64,000 bases of DNA from NCBI GenBank assembly GCA_934278925.1, contig CAKQWJ010000001.1, positions 62,001 through 126,000 on the forward strand, read 5' to 3'. Positions 8,329-17,197 of this stretch are shown here, in pieces. The notes beneath the pieces were generated by a model. The model was not told where the DNA came from and did not search any database. It was given only the letters and a program-made list of their open reading frames with translations. Origin of the DNA: an uncultured Clostridia bacterium. GTDB lineage: Bacteria; Bacillota; Clostridia; Peptostreptococcales; Anaerovoracaceae. The position numbers and the translations under genes are program-made. Numbering within the stretch: the first letter of the stretch is position 1; the number at the start of each line of letters is the position of its first letter.

Positions 8329-8366
8329 AAGCGGCAGTACTCTTTTGAGTGTTGCCGCTTTGTTCT
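8329..8366 (+). terminator. Intrinsic terminator after the YitT gene
   Basis: Arms AAGCGGCA (8329-8336) and TGCCGCTT (8353-8360) enclose an inner ACTC/GAGT pair. TGTTCTT follows. Confidence 0.8.
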
Positions 8367-8380
8367 TATGTTGATACAAT
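8352..8380 (+). promoter_or_regulatory. Candidate promoter of the secreted-protein gene
   Basis: TTGCCG (8352-8357), 17 bases and TACAAT (8375-8380) resemble a sigma-A promoter. Its -35 box lies inside the right arm of the preceding terminator. The call rests on hexamer match only. Confidence 0.4.
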
Positions 8381-8451
8381 CCAGTTAAGAAGTACCATCT
8401 CCCCTTCTCTAGGAAGAACGGCAGGTTCAGGCACCTGCAGGAGGAACCGAT

Positions 8452-10257
8452 ATGAAAAAGAACACAAAGAAACGAAGGACGATTCGTCGTCTGCTAATCG
8501 CCACCGCATTTGCGCTCCTGATGATTCCGGCATCGGTTTCCGCAGATGTTGTGGGGAAAAAGATTACAAAAGAGTACACACCGAATCAACAAAATCCGTT
8601 GTCAAAAATCGAATACACCTATCGAAGCGACGGAAAATTCGATATGGTCCTTACCTTCGATATTTTTGCAGCGAAATACGCTGTGTATTATGTGGATAAT
8701 GCCCGTGATTATGTCCTCGAGATTCGTTCCAAAACCCGGAACAACCAGCTCATCGGATCCCAGATTATCAATTCTTCGGACATTCGAAAATTGAACGGAA
8801 AGCTCGTCTATGATTTCAAGAATGCACAGAAGGTACCGGTGGTTCAGCCGGAAGAAGAGCTTTCCATCAGCTTTGAATTCTTTAGTGACTACAAGAGCAA
8901 ACAGTATGCGAACTACGGCGACAACTTCCAGCCGCGAACGGTATGGGCACCGGAAGCAGAAGCACCGAATCCAAACCTTCTGGAAGGCATGACCGGATAC
9001 GGTCAGGTGGAAAAGGTCGCTTCGGACGGTACCGAGTACACGGAAATGTACGCCACCTTCCGCGGCACGCAGGGGCCGAATGCCGGCGAAACGCTTTATG
9101 CGTACAACCTGGACGACCAGAGCATTTACGGCTCGTCCAACAGCAGAACCGTAAAGGTGTGGATCTACCGGAACAAGATTAGCGCATTCAACATCGCAGA
9201 TCAGAGTCCGCGCCGCTGGATGCTGGTTTCCGCAAAGGATCCGAATACGGCGGCAAGCATTGCGGAAGCAAGTGCTTCCAAAGCGACATCGCTAGCCTTT
9301 GACTCGCCGGCGCAGATCCGCTTAGAGATGGAGGATGTCTATCGATTCGGCAGCACATCTACCCGCTACGACCAAGCGACGGTTGCCGTATACAAGGACA
9401 AAAACTACAATACCGGATATGCGGACGGAGTGGAAATCTATAACTACGTGAAGGGCAAGGGCGAAGCGGATCTTTACCAGGAGTTCAGCTTTGATTCGGG
9501 GAAAGACCACGGTACATTCAAGCTCACCGGACTGCTTCCGGGAACCACCCGGTACTACACCGTTCACACCATTCGATACAATAATGGTTTGGAATACAAT
9601 TACTGGGACGGATATTACTACACCGTACGTACCGAGAATTTCAAAGCACCGGGCTTCTCCGCTGTAAAGATGGGACCGAAGCAGGTAAAGATGCTGATAA
9701 AGGTTCCGGAGGATCAGCGGGCAACGGGATTGTCCACCATGTACGTATACCGGGGTAGCAAGAAGATTAAGACCATCAAGAGCAACGGTAAGGCGACCAT
9801 CACCTTCACCTACAGCGCGAAGAAGGCCAACTCCTACAAGTACAAGGTGAAAGCGGTATGCGCGAAGAAGACCAGCATTACCAAGTCCACTTCCGCAAAG
9901 AAACCGAAGAGCAATACCTACAAGAGACCGGGACGCCTGAACAGCAACATCGATCAGATTACCCCATACAGAACGGCGAAATTCGTTCCATGGCAGATTT
10001 CTTACTACGATAAGAAAATCAAGGTGACGGGATACATCGTAAATAACCGGATGTTCAAGATGAAGAAGTACAAATTCAAGGTCTACGTGTACAACAACAA
10101 CAAGAAAATTGCCACAAAGACCGTGACGTACAAGAACATCAAGAAGTATGCGAAGAAAAAGGTCACCATCACCATCAAGACCAAGAAGAAACCGGATTTC
10201 GTCAACTACTCCACCGGCTGGGGTACATCCAACGTATCGACCAAATGGGGATGGTAG
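8452..10257 (+). CDS. Secreted basic protein with a fibronectin-III-like segment
   Basis: I do not recognise this 601-residue protein as a named family. It begins with a classical signal peptide: positive KKNTKKRRTIRR, hydrophobic LLIATAFALLMIPASVSA, with likely cleavage after about residue 31. Residues 35-380 are rich in aromatic and polar residues and predicted beta structure. PGFSAVKMGPKQVKMLIKV onward (about 400-490) looks like a fibronectin type III or Ig-like strand pattern. From about 440 it is strikingly Lys/Tyr/Asn rich (KKYKFKVYVYNNNKK). There is no LPXTG anchor or membrane helix at the end, so it is probably released or held by charge. GGAGGAA precedes the ATG. A role in adhesion or wall binding is a guess. 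Confidence 0.75.
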   Translation: MKKNTKKRRTIRRLLIATAFALLMIPASVSADVVGKKITKEYTPNQQNPLSKIEYTYRSDGKFDMVLTFDIFAAKYAVYYVDNARDYVLEIRSKTRNNQLIGSQIINSSDIRKLNGKLVYDFKNAQKVPVVQPEEELSISFEFFSDYKSKQYANYGDNFQPRTVWAPEAEAPNPNLLEGMTGYGQVEKVASDGTEYTEMYATFRGTQGPNAGETLYAYNLDDQSIYGSSNSRTVKVWIYRNKISAFNIADQSPRRWMLVSAKDPNTAASIAEASASKATSLAFDSPAQIRLEMEDVYRFGSTSTRYDQATVAVYKDKNYNTGYADGVEIYNYVKGKGEADLYQEFSFDSGKDHGTFKLTGLLPGTTRYYTVHTIRYNNGLEYNYWDGYYYTVRTENFKAPGFSAVKMGPKQVKMLIKVPEDQRATGLSTMYVYRGSKKIKTIKSNGKATITFTYSAKKANSYKYKVKAVCAKKTSITKSTSAKKPKSNTYKRPGRLNSNIDQITPYRTAKFVPWQISYYDKKIKVTGYIVNNRMFKMKKYKFKVYVYNNNKKIATKTVTYKNIKKYAKKKVTITIKTKKKPDFVNYSTGWGTSNVSTKWGW

Positions 10258-10301
10258 TTCGGCAAAAGCAAGATGGAACCCACTAACGGAATAAACGAAA
10301 T

Positions 10302-10337
10302 GAAGAGGCTGTTCCCTTCCGGGGGAGCAACCTCTTC
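10302..10337. terminator. Bidirectional terminator
   Basis: GAAGAGG (10302-10308) pairs with CCTCTTC (10331-10337), and inner GTTCCC pairs with GGGAGC. It sits between the convergent secreted-protein and patatin genes. Confidence 0.75.
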
Positions 10338-10356
10338 ATTTGCGCATATTTCATTT

Positions 10357-11259
10357 CTACTGTTCCAGATACTTCCGAATCTTCGGCATCATCGCCTGTG
10401 CCCGCTTCCGCCCCTCTTTATAGGTGCGGTCCATGCGCGCCACATCGTGTTCCGTCCGGCTGATGTCCAGTTCTTTTTCCGGATAGATGACGCAGAGTTC
10501 CCCTTTGCATCCCAGCTGATGGACCATTTTCTTGGACCGATTGTACACCACGTGACGGTTCCGAAGGCTGGCCGCAACATGGGGATATTTGTGGAGGAGC
10601 AGTCCGTAGAGGTGATCGTGCCCGGTGGGTGACTTGACGTAATCCTTCGGCCGAGTCAGCACCGTGACAATCCGGTCGTATCCCTGGTTCCGCGCGTACT
10701 GCACCGGAATGGAATCGCTGATGCCTCCGTCCAGCAAGCTGTATCCGTCGATGTGCACCGCACGGGATACCACCGGCATGGATGCACTGGCTCTTACCCA
10801 CTCCAGTGCGGAATCGTTCAGCTCCGGCAGTTCTTTATATACCGGCTTCCCGGTTCGGGTATCGGTGCACACCACGATAAACCGGCTGGGATCGCTGTCA
10901 TAGGTTTCCTTATCCATCACATCCAGTTCCTTCGGCAAGGTATGGTAACAGAACTCCGCCCCGTACAGATCTCCGGTCTTCATCAGGGATCGCAGGCTGC
11001 AATATCGCCAATCCTTTGCAAATCGCCGGTTATAGCGGATAACCCGTCCCGGCTGATGCGACTTGTAGTTGCAGCCGAATGCCGCACCGGCGGAGACACC
11101 GATGACCGCATCGAAATGAATGTTATTTTCCATCAGCACGTCGATAACTCCCGCGCTGAAAATACCTCGCATGGCACCGCCCTCCAGAACCAACGCGGTA
11201 CGATGCTTGCTGTTATCCTCTTTTTTCGAAATCGCTTCTTTTGTATACATATTCACCAT
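10357..11259 (-). CDS. Patatin-like phospholipase
   Basis: About 300 residues form a patatin-fold acyl hydrolase with a Ser-Asp dyad. It has the oxyanion-hole GGAMRG near residue 28, the nucleophile elbow GVSAGAAFG near 58-66, and the DGGISDSIP motif near 180-188 that carries the catalytic Asp. Bacterial proteins of this RssA/YjjU-like type are annotated as phospholipases or esterases; the substrate here is unknown. The longest frame starts at a GTG (11265), but the ATG at 11259 has a better spaced AAGG and is chosen. There is no signal peptide, so it is cytoplasmic. It is a single gene. Confidence 0.9.
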   Translation of the reverse strand: MVNMYTKEAISKKEDNSKHRTALVLEGGAMRGIFSAGVIDVLMENNIHFDAVIGVSAGAAFGCNYKSHQPGRVIRYNRRFAKDWRYCSLRSLMKTGDLYGAEFCYHTLPKELDVMDKETYDSDPSRFIVVCTDTRTGKPVYKELPELNDSALEWVRASASMPVVSRAVHIDGYSLLDGGISDSIPVQYARNQGYDRIVTVLTRPKDYVKSPTGHDHLYGLLLHKYPHVAASLRNRHVVYNRSKKMVHQLGCKGELCVIYPEKELDISRTEHDVARMDRTYKEGRKRAQAMMPKIRKYLEQ

Positions 11260-11357
11260 AATCACCTTATTTTTTCACTCTCAAACAATTTAGTCAGTAT
11301 TATAACATAGTTTTTATGAAATGAAACTAAATTTATAAGTTTTTTGTGTGAATTTTC

Positions 11358-11411
11358 TTGACATACAGGGTATACCCGTATACAATAATACTAGTTTTAG
11401 ACCGCGGTCTA
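11358..11411 (+). promoter_or_regulatory. Promoter with two palindromes upstream of the aldehyde dehydrogenase
   Basis: TTGACA (11358-11363), 17 bases and TACAAT (11381-11386) form a near-perfect promoter. The spacer holds the palindrome GGGTATACCC (11368-11377) and a second GTATAC. Just after the expected start is a perfect 14-base palindrome, TAGACCGCGGTCTA (11398-11411). Such placement is typical of repressor operators. Confidence 0.75.
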
Positions 11412-11477
11412 GAGATTATATTGTTTTGAATCTATAGAAATGCCGGTTGCGGCTGTATTGGACGGGAGGTTACACCT

Positions 11478-13025
11478 ATGTTGGACGGATTTGTCAACGC
11501 AAAAGAAATTGATTTTACCATTGAAGAGAATAAGAAGAAGCTGGAAGCGGCATTCGCGCAGGTGGAAAGCGAGCTGGGCAGCACGTTCCCGCTGATTATC
11601 GGCGGCGAGAGAATCGAGACGGAGAAGAAAATCGCTTCTCTGAACCCGGCGACTAAGGATGTGCTGGGATACACCTGTTCCGCCGATCAGGCGCTGGTGA
11701 CCAAGGCCATTGAGACCGCACAGAAGGCATTTGAGAGCTGGAGCGTGACGCCGGTGGAAGAAAGAATTCGCTGCATGCGCAAACTGGCACAGCTTCTGAT
11801 TGACAACCGCTTCTACATCGATGCGTGGAACGTTCTGGAAAGCGGCAAGAACTGGGGCGAAGCGGACGGCGAGCTCTGCGAACAACTGGATTTCATCAAT
11901 TCCTACGTATATCATATGGGCAATATCGACAAGGGACTGGAACTGGTGCCAACCGATGAATATAACAAATGCGTGTATATTCCAATCGGTGTGGGTGCAG
12001 CGATTTCGCCTTGGAACTTCCCGGTTTCCCTCTTCGGCGGCATGATTGCTTCTGCAGTAATCACCGGAAACACTCTGGTATGCAAGCCGGCTTCCAACAC
12101 TCCGCTGGTGGCTTATAAGTTCGTCGAGCTGTGCGAAAAGGCCGGCATTCCGGATGGTGTTATCAACTTCATTCCGGGCTCCGGTTCCGATATCGGCGAC
12201 CTGCTGGTAGAACACCCACTGATCCGCTTTATCAACTTCACCGGCTCCAAAGAAGTGGGCTGCCGCATTTACGAGAAGGCCGCAAAGGTTCAGCCGGGTC
12301 AGAAGTGGCTGAAGCGCGTAGTTGCGGAGATGGGCGGAAAGAATGCCATCATCGTGGATTCCTCAGCCGATATTCAGAGTGCCGCTTCCGGCGTGGCAAG
12401 CTCCGCATTCACCTTCCAGGGTCAGAAGTGCTCCGCTTGCTCCCGTGCGCTGGTTATGAGCGATGTATACGATGAATTTGTGGATGCGGTTGTGGCAGAA
12501 GCAAAGAAACTGGCGGCCGATCAGGGTGCCGGTAGAGATAACTGTGCGATGGGTCCGGTAAGCAGCAAATCCGCGTTTGACATGATCGCTTCTTACATCG
12601 AAATCGGCAGAAAAGAAGGAAACATCGTCTTCGGCGGCAACTACAGCGACGAAAAGGGATACTTCTTGGAGCCGACGGTAATCCGCGATGTTAAAAAAAC
12701 CGACCGCATTGCCAACGAGGAAATCTTCGGACCGGTTCTGGCGGTCATCAAAGTGGATTCCTTCGACGAGGCACTGGATGTAGCTAACCAGACTGAATAC
12801 GGCCTCACCGGTTCCGTATACAGCGAAACCAGAGAGCACATCATGAAGGCAAAGCAGGAATTCCAGGTGGGCAACCTGTACTTCAACCGGAAGTCCACTG
12901 CAGCCGTTGTACTGCAGCATCCGTTCGGCGGATTCAACATGTCCGGTACCGATGCAAAGACCGGTACCCAGAGCTACCTCACCAACTTCATGAATTTGAA
13001 GTCCATTTCCGAGTATTTGGGATAA
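11478..13025 (+). CDS. rocA: L-glutamate gamma-semialdehyde (P5C) dehydrogenase, aldehyde dehydrogenase family
   Basis: The enzyme would oxidise L-glutamate 5-semialdehyde/P5C to glutamate with NAD(P), linking proline or arginine catabolism to glutamate. The 515 residues fit the RocA/PruA length. Visible features are SPWNFPVSLFGG (about 177-188), the Lys of CKPAS (about 203), FTGSKEVG (about 254), general base Glu284 in AEMGGKN, and catalytic Cys318 in GQKCSACSR. It has a long N-terminal extension before the Rossmann domain, as in RocA. GGGAGG precedes the ATG. It has its own promoter with palindromes and its own terminator. Other ALDH substrates cannot be excluded, but the prd cluster in this window makes a proline role likely. 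Confidence 0.85.
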   Translation: MLDGFVNAKEIDFTIEENKKKLEAAFAQVESELGSTFPLIIGGERIETEKKIASLNPATKDVLGYTCSADQALVTKAIETAQKAFESWSVTPVEERIRCMRKLAQLLIDNRFYIDAWNVLESGKNWGEADGELCEQLDFINSYVYHMGNIDKGLELVPTDEYNKCVYIPIGVGAAISPWNFPVSLFGGMIASAVITGNTLVCKPASNTPLVAYKFVELCEKAGIPDGVINFIPGSGSDIGDLLVEHPLIRFINFTGSKEVGCRIYEKAAKVQPGQKWLKRVVAEMGGKNAIIVDSSADIQSAASGVASSAFTFQGQKCSACSRALVMSDVYDEFVDAVVAEAKKLAADQGAGRDNCAMGPVSSKSAFDMIASYIEIGRKEGNIVFGGNYSDEKGYFLEPTVIRDVKKTDRIANEEIFGPVLAVIKVDSFDEALDVANQTEYGLTGSVYSETREHIMKAKQEFQVGNLYFNRKSTAAVVLQHPFGGFNMSGTDAKTGTQSYLTNFMNLKSISEYLG

Positions 13026-13039
13026 GATATGCAATAGGA

Positions 13040-13076
13040 AAGGGATTGCGGGGAACATCCTCGCAATCCCTTTTTT
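13040..13076 (+). terminator. Intrinsic terminator after rocA
   Basis: AAGGGATTGCG (13040-13050) pairs with CGCAATCCCTT (13062-13072), followed by a T run. Confidence 0.9.
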
Positions 13077-13156
13077 CTTCCGGTCTTGTTTTTCTGCCTG
13101 CGTTTCATATATAATGTAGAAGATTGTGATTTCAAAAATGAAAGGAATATATATTT

Positions 13157-14719
13157 ATGAGCATATTAAATGTGGAGCACCTGACCCACGGCTTCGGGGA
13201 CCGTCAGATTTTCGATGACGTGTCCTTCCGACTTCTGGCCGGTGAACACATCGGACTGGTGGGCGCCAACGGAGAGGGCAAATCTACTTTTATGAATATC
13301 ATCACCGGGAAGCTGGCACCGGACGAAGGAAAGGTGGAATGGTCGAAACGCGTTCGCGCGGGCTATCTGGACCAGCACACCGTCCTCACGAAGGGACAGA
13401 CCGTGCGGGACGTACTGAAGACCGCTTTTGATTACCTCTTTGAAATGGAGCAGGAAATGAACGACCTGTACATGTCCATGGGGGATCCGGATGTGGATGA
13501 AAATACCATGAACGCGCGGATGGAGGAAGCCGGCACGCTGCAGGATCTTCTCACCGCTCATGATTTCTATATGATTGACGCGAAGATTGACGAAGTGGCC
13601 CGGGCGCTGGGGCTGACGGACCTGGGCCTGGACCGGGATGTCACGGAGCTTTCCGGCGGACAGCGGACCAAAGTGCTGTTGGCCAAGCTTCTGCTGGAGA
13701 AACCGGAAATCCTCCTGCTAGACGAGCCGACCAACTACCTGGATCGGGAGCACATCGTGTGGCTGCAGCGGTATCTGCAGAATTATGAAAATGCTTTTAT
13801 CCTGATTTCCCACGATATTCCGTTCTTGAACAGCGTAATCAACCTGATTTACCACATGGAAAATCACAAGTTGGACCGGTACGTGGGGGATTACGACGAC
13901 TTCATGAAGGTGTACGAGATGCGGAAGGCGCAGCACGAAGCGGCTTACCAGAAGCAGCAGCAGGAAATCGCTCAGCTGAAGGATTTCGTGGCCCGGAACA
14001 AGGCTCGGATTTCCACTCGGAACATGGCCATGTCCCGCCAGAAGAAGCTGGATAATATGGAGCTGATTGAGAAGCAGGTGGAACGGGTGAAACCGGAATT
14101 CGACTTCCACCTGGGGCGCACGCCGGGACGCTTCCTTTTCGAGACGAAAGGGCTGGTCATCGGATACGATTCGCCGCTTTCCAAGCCGCTGGATTTCGTT
14201 ATGGAGCGAAAGGAGAAGGTGCTTCTCACGGGTGCCAACGGAATCGGAAAAACCACGCTGCTGAAGAGCTTGCTGGGGCTGATTCCACCGCTGGAAGGTC
14301 AGATTGAGAAGGATCCGTATATGCAGATCGGTTACTTCGAGCAGGAAATGAGTCAGGATGTGGATACCACCTGCATCGAGGAGATTTGGAACGAATTCCC
14401 GTCCTGGGATCAGCGGGAAGTGCGGGCGGCGCTGGCTCGATGCGGTCTCACCTCGAAACACATTGAAAGCCGAATTCGTGTGCTCTCCGGCGGCGAACAG
14501 GCCAAAGTGCGCCTGTGCAAGCTGATGAATCGGGATTCCAATATTCTGGTTCTGGACGAGCCGACGAACCACCTGGATGTGGATGCCAAAGATGAGCTGA
14601 AACGGGCTCTGATGGAGTACAACGGCAGCATTCTCATGGTGTGCCACGAGCCGGAATTCTATGAAGGTCTGGCCACTCGGGTGATTGACTGCTCTCAGTG
14701 GACCACGAAACTGGTGTAA
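13157..14719 (+). CDS. ABC-F family ATPase
   Basis: This 520-residue soluble protein has two ABC cassettes and no membrane segment, as in the ribosome-associated ABC-F family. The first cassette has Walker A GANGEGKST (about 36-44), signature LSGGQRTK and LLLDEPTNYLD. The charged linker (AQHEAAYQKQQQEIAQL, about 255-271) is the P-site tRNA interaction motif region. The second cassette has GANGIGKTT, LSGGEQAKV and LVLDEPTNHLD. Family members act on translating ribosomes, and some give antibiotic resistance. This one looks like a YkpA/YbiT-type housekeeping member, but resistance cannot be ruled out. AAAGGA precedes the ATG, and a TATAAT at about 13113 is a possible -10. Confidence 0.93.
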   Translation: MSILNVEHLTHGFGDRQIFDDVSFRLLAGEHIGLVGANGEGKSTFMNIITGKLAPDEGKVEWSKRVRAGYLDQHTVLTKGQTVRDVLKTAFDYLFEMEQEMNDLYMSMGDPDVDENTMNARMEEAGTLQDLLTAHDFYMIDAKIDEVARALGLTDLGLDRDVTELSGGQRTKVLLAKLLLEKPEILLLDEPTNYLDREHIVWLQRYLQNYENAFILISHDIPFLNSVINLIYHMENHKLDRYVGDYDDFMKVYEMRKAQHEAAYQKQQQEIAQLKDFVARNKARISTRNMAMSRQKKLDNMELIEKQVERVKPEFDFHLGRTPGRFLFETKGLVIGYDSPLSKPLDFVMERKEKVLLTGANGIGKTTLLKSLLGLIPPLEGQIEKDPYMQIGYFEQEMSQDVDTTCIEEIWNEFPSWDQREVRAALARCGLTSKHIESRIRVLSGGEQAKVRLCKLMNRDSNILVLDEPTNHLDVDAKDELKRALMEYNGSILMVCHEPEFYEGLATRVIDCSQWTTKLV

Positions 14720-14722
14720 TAC

Positions 14723-14767
14723 AAAGAGCGTGAACGCTTGGGTATGTTCCCTTGGTTCACGCTCTTT
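14723..14767. terminator. Bidirectional terminator (ABC-F / HTH gene)
   Basis: AAAGAGCGTGAAC (14723-14735) pairs with GTTCACGCTCTTT (14755-14767). It lies between convergent genes. Confidence 0.9.
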
Positions 14768-14770
14768 TAT

Positions 14771-15538
14771 TTATCTTTTCTTGTAAAGGACCAGCTCCGG
14801 ATTCTCTCCCTCCGGTCCAAACGTAGACACCATGATGAAATCCATGCCGGCAAGCACTCCGAAGCATCGGTCTCCGCCAAACTCCGAATTCAGCTGATTC
14901 CCCAAATAAGTCGTCCGGTCATCCAGGATTTTCACGCTTTGGCCGTTCGGCAGCGGATATTCCAGATTCACGTATTTTCCCACAAGTGCATTCAGTTTCT
15001 CGACCTTCGGAAGTCCTTCGACGTGAAGAGCGTTGATTTCTTTTATGAGCTGTTTCTTGAATTCCTCAAACTGCCCGCCATCGCTGAGCGATTCGTATTT
15101 CTTCCAATAATCCAGCGTCGGAAGCAACGCCTGCATGTACGCCCGCGCCTGTTCCTCCGTAAAATCTTCTTTTACCATATGAGTCACGCAAACGTCAATC
15201 AGTTCATCCATACTGCTGTACGTGTAGGTGCCATCGGCGTAGCACCATTTGCAGTAATCTTCATTCTTGGTCCCATCGCTGTTCCGGCTGATAATCTCAT
15301 CATCTTCCAAAGGCATCCCGCAGCATTGACAGATCAGCGGCCGGGGTTCGCCTAGCAGCGTATTGATTGAAACGTCCAGCACCTTGGACAGCAATTTCAG
15401 CGTTTCCGTATTGGGAACGGTTCTGCCGGTCTCCCAACGAGATACCGCCTGGCGGGTCGCCATCACCTTCTCCGCAAGTTCATCCTGAGACAACCCTTGC
15501 CGGGTGCGAAGTTCCAAAATTATATCTTTCGTTTCCAT
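14771..15538 (-). CDS. XRE-family regulator fused to a zinc-ribbon domain
   Basis: The 255 residues have two parts. Residues 1-65 are an XRE HTH (LRTRQGLSQDELAEKVMATRQAVSRWETGRTVPN, given in pieces: LRTRQGLSQDELAEK, then RQAVSRWETGR). Residues 88-165 begin with CQCCGMPL and continue to YCKWCYADGTYTYSSMDEL, a four-cysteine putative zinc ribbon known from Firmicute HTH proteins. The C-terminal 80 residues (from about 170) are a small alpha/beta domain that I cannot name. It is cytoplasmic. GGAGG stands before the ATG. It may sense a metal or a small ligand; the target is unknown. Confidence 0.87.
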   Translation of the reverse strand: METKDIILELRTRQGLSQDELAEKVMATRQAVSRWETGRTVPNTETLKLLSKVLDVSINTLLGEPRPLICQCCGMPLEDDEIISRNSDGTKNEDYCKWCYADGTYTYSSMDELIDVCVTHMVKEDFTEEQARAYMQALLPTLDYWKKYESLSDGGQFEEFKKQLIKEINALHVEGLPKVEKLNALVGKYVNLEYPLPNGQSVKILDDRTTYLGNQLNSEFGGDRCFGVLAGMDFIMVSTFGPEGENPELVLYKKR

Positions 15539-15651
15539 TCATTCCACCTCCGTTACGGATATGATAACAGACCGATGGGACTTTGGAAAAGCAACTTGCT
15601 GTTTCCCCTGCGGAATGTCCCGGTGGTGTTAGCTTGTACGATGCGCGGAGT

Positions 15652-16620
15652 CTATTCGGCGACGGTTCTCTTTTCTTTGCTTTTCACCGGCAGCGGAACC
15701 TGAGCCAGAATTACCGCTACGAACACCAGGATGCACCCCAGAATTTCTTTCGGGAGAAGCACCTCGTTCAGGAACAGGCAGCCGGACACTGCGGCAAATA
15801 CCGATTCCAAACTCATAATCAGGGTCGCGGTGGTTGGATCCGTGTCCTTCTGCGCCACAATCTGAAGGGTAAAACCCACGCCGCTGGACAGGATTCCCGC
15901 GTAGGCAATGGTCATCCATGCCGAAAGGAGTCCGCTCACGGACGGGTTCTCCAGCAAAAACATCACCGGTGTCATCACAATCGCTGCCACCGCAAATTGG
16001 ATGCATGCCATCTTAACGCCATCTACGCCTTTCGAGGTAAAATGATCGATTGTCATAATGTGTACCGAAAAGCCCACCGAACAAAAGAGCACCAAAATGT
16101 CCCCTTTAGATATGCTAAAACCTTCTTTCACGCACAGTAAATAGAAGCCTGCCATGGCCAACACCACGCAGAACCAGATGATTCGCGGAATTTTCTTTCC
16201 GATGAAAACACCCATCAACGGCACCAGGATAATGTACAGCGCCGTAATGAATCCGGCCTTTCCCGCTGTCGTCATGGTGATTCCAATTTGCTGCAAGGAA
16301 CTGGCTACCGCCATTACCAGGCCGCAGTAAATGCCGCCCACCAAAGTGGTCCGGTCCGGAAGCAGGATGGATTTCCAATTTGCTCCCCGGGACGCGGTCT
16401 CATCGATTCCCGTTCCGGAATCCGCATTGTCCGTCATCCCTTTCTTCTTCCCGATTACGTAAATTACCGGAATCAGAAAGAGAAAGGCCAGGACATTCCG
16501 GGCCATGTTGTAGGTGTAGGGTCCCACGTAATCCATCCCGGAACTCTGGGCCACGAAGGCACTTCCCCAGATGAAGGACGTTAACAATAGCAGTAGATTT
16601 CCTTTCGTTCTCTTACTCAC
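15652..16620 (-). CDS. EamA/DMT-family exporter
   Basis: The 322-residue membrane protein has ten predicted helices in two EamA repeats. The first is GNLLLLLTSFIWGSAFVAQ near the N-terminus and the second begins near residue 180. The SGVGFTLQIVAQKDTDPT and MSLESVFAAVSGCLFLNE blocks are standard DMT signatures. A hydrophilic insert near 65-85 (TDNADSGTGIDETASRG) is longer than usual. The start is a GTG with AAGGAAATG upstream. The substrate is unknown; family members export amino acids or other metabolites. Confidence 0.88.
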   Translation of the reverse strand: MSKRTKGNLLLLLTSFIWGSAFVAQSSGMDYVGPYTYNMARNVLAFLFLIPVIYVIGKKKGMTDNADSGTGIDETASRGANWKSILLPDRTTLVGGIYCGLVMAVASSLQQIGITMTTAGKAGFITALYIILVPLMGVFIGKKIPRIIWFCVVLAMAGFYLLCVKEGFSISKGDILVLFCSVGFSVHIMTIDHFTSKGVDGVKMACIQFAVAAIVMTPVMFLLENPSVSGLLSAWMTIAYAGILSSGVGFTLQIVAQKDTDPTTATLIMSLESVFAAVSGCLFLNEVLLPKEILGCILVFVAVILAQVPLPVKSKEKRTVAE

Positions 16621-16752
16621 TTCACATCATTTCCTTAAATCTTCACAAAATTTCGTATTAGTATAGCATTTTCCGGGATAATTCTCAATATGCGAAAGGG
16701 GATTGCAGGAAAAGAACGGTTCCGTTGGCTTCTTTTGTTCGCCACACACAGG

Positions 16753-17100
16753 GACTTGGTGCAAGAATCCCCTCTAGCCTTTGTACCTCCGTCTCGCTTG
16801 CACCAAGTCCCCGTGCCTTTTTCTCAATCCGGGCGCTCTGACTTGGTGCACGAATCCCCTCTAGCCCTTGTTCTTCCGTTTCCTTTGCACCAAGTCCACG
16901 TGCCTTTTTCTCAATCCGGGTGCTCTGACTTGGTGCATGAATCCGCTCCAACCCTTGTACCTCCGTCTCGCTTGCACCAAGTCCCCCCGTCCTTTTCCCC
17001 TTCCGGGCGCTCTGACTTGGTGCACGAATCCGCTCCAACCCTTGTTCCTCCGTCGCCTTTGCACCAAGTCCCCCCGTCTTTTTCCCGACCCTTGCTCCGA
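16753..17100. repeat. 87-bp tandem repeat array A (four units)
   Basis: Four direct repeats start at 16753, 16840, 16927 and 17014, each exactly 87 bases. Each unit opens with GACTTGGTGCA and has the complementary TGCACCAAGTC 35 bases further on, which gives an 11-bp stem around a pyrimidine-rich loop. The rest is a C/T-rich segment ending in CGGGCGCTCT or variants. No spacers separate the units, so this is not a CRISPR array. Because 87 is a multiple of three, open frames run through the array on both strands, but I see no start signals that support translation. Flanks 16621-16752 and 17101-17197 hold no other feature besides a possible CATAAT -10 box. Confidence 0.95.
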
Positions 17101-17197
17101 CACCCTATGCCATAGAGCAAAAATGTGTACTGAAGGGGAAATTTTTTTCTGGCATAATAGAAAGACATCCAAGACACACTATTAGAAAGGAGAATTT

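Noticed and set aside
16753..17100. CRISPR array
   Set aside because: The repeats are directly adjacent 87-base units without unique spacers, and no cas genes are near.
16685..17172. Repeat-encoded proteins read through the 87-bp arrays on either strand
   Set aside because: The unit length is a multiple of three and lacks stops, so several frames stay open by chance. No start with a ribosome binding site supports any of them.
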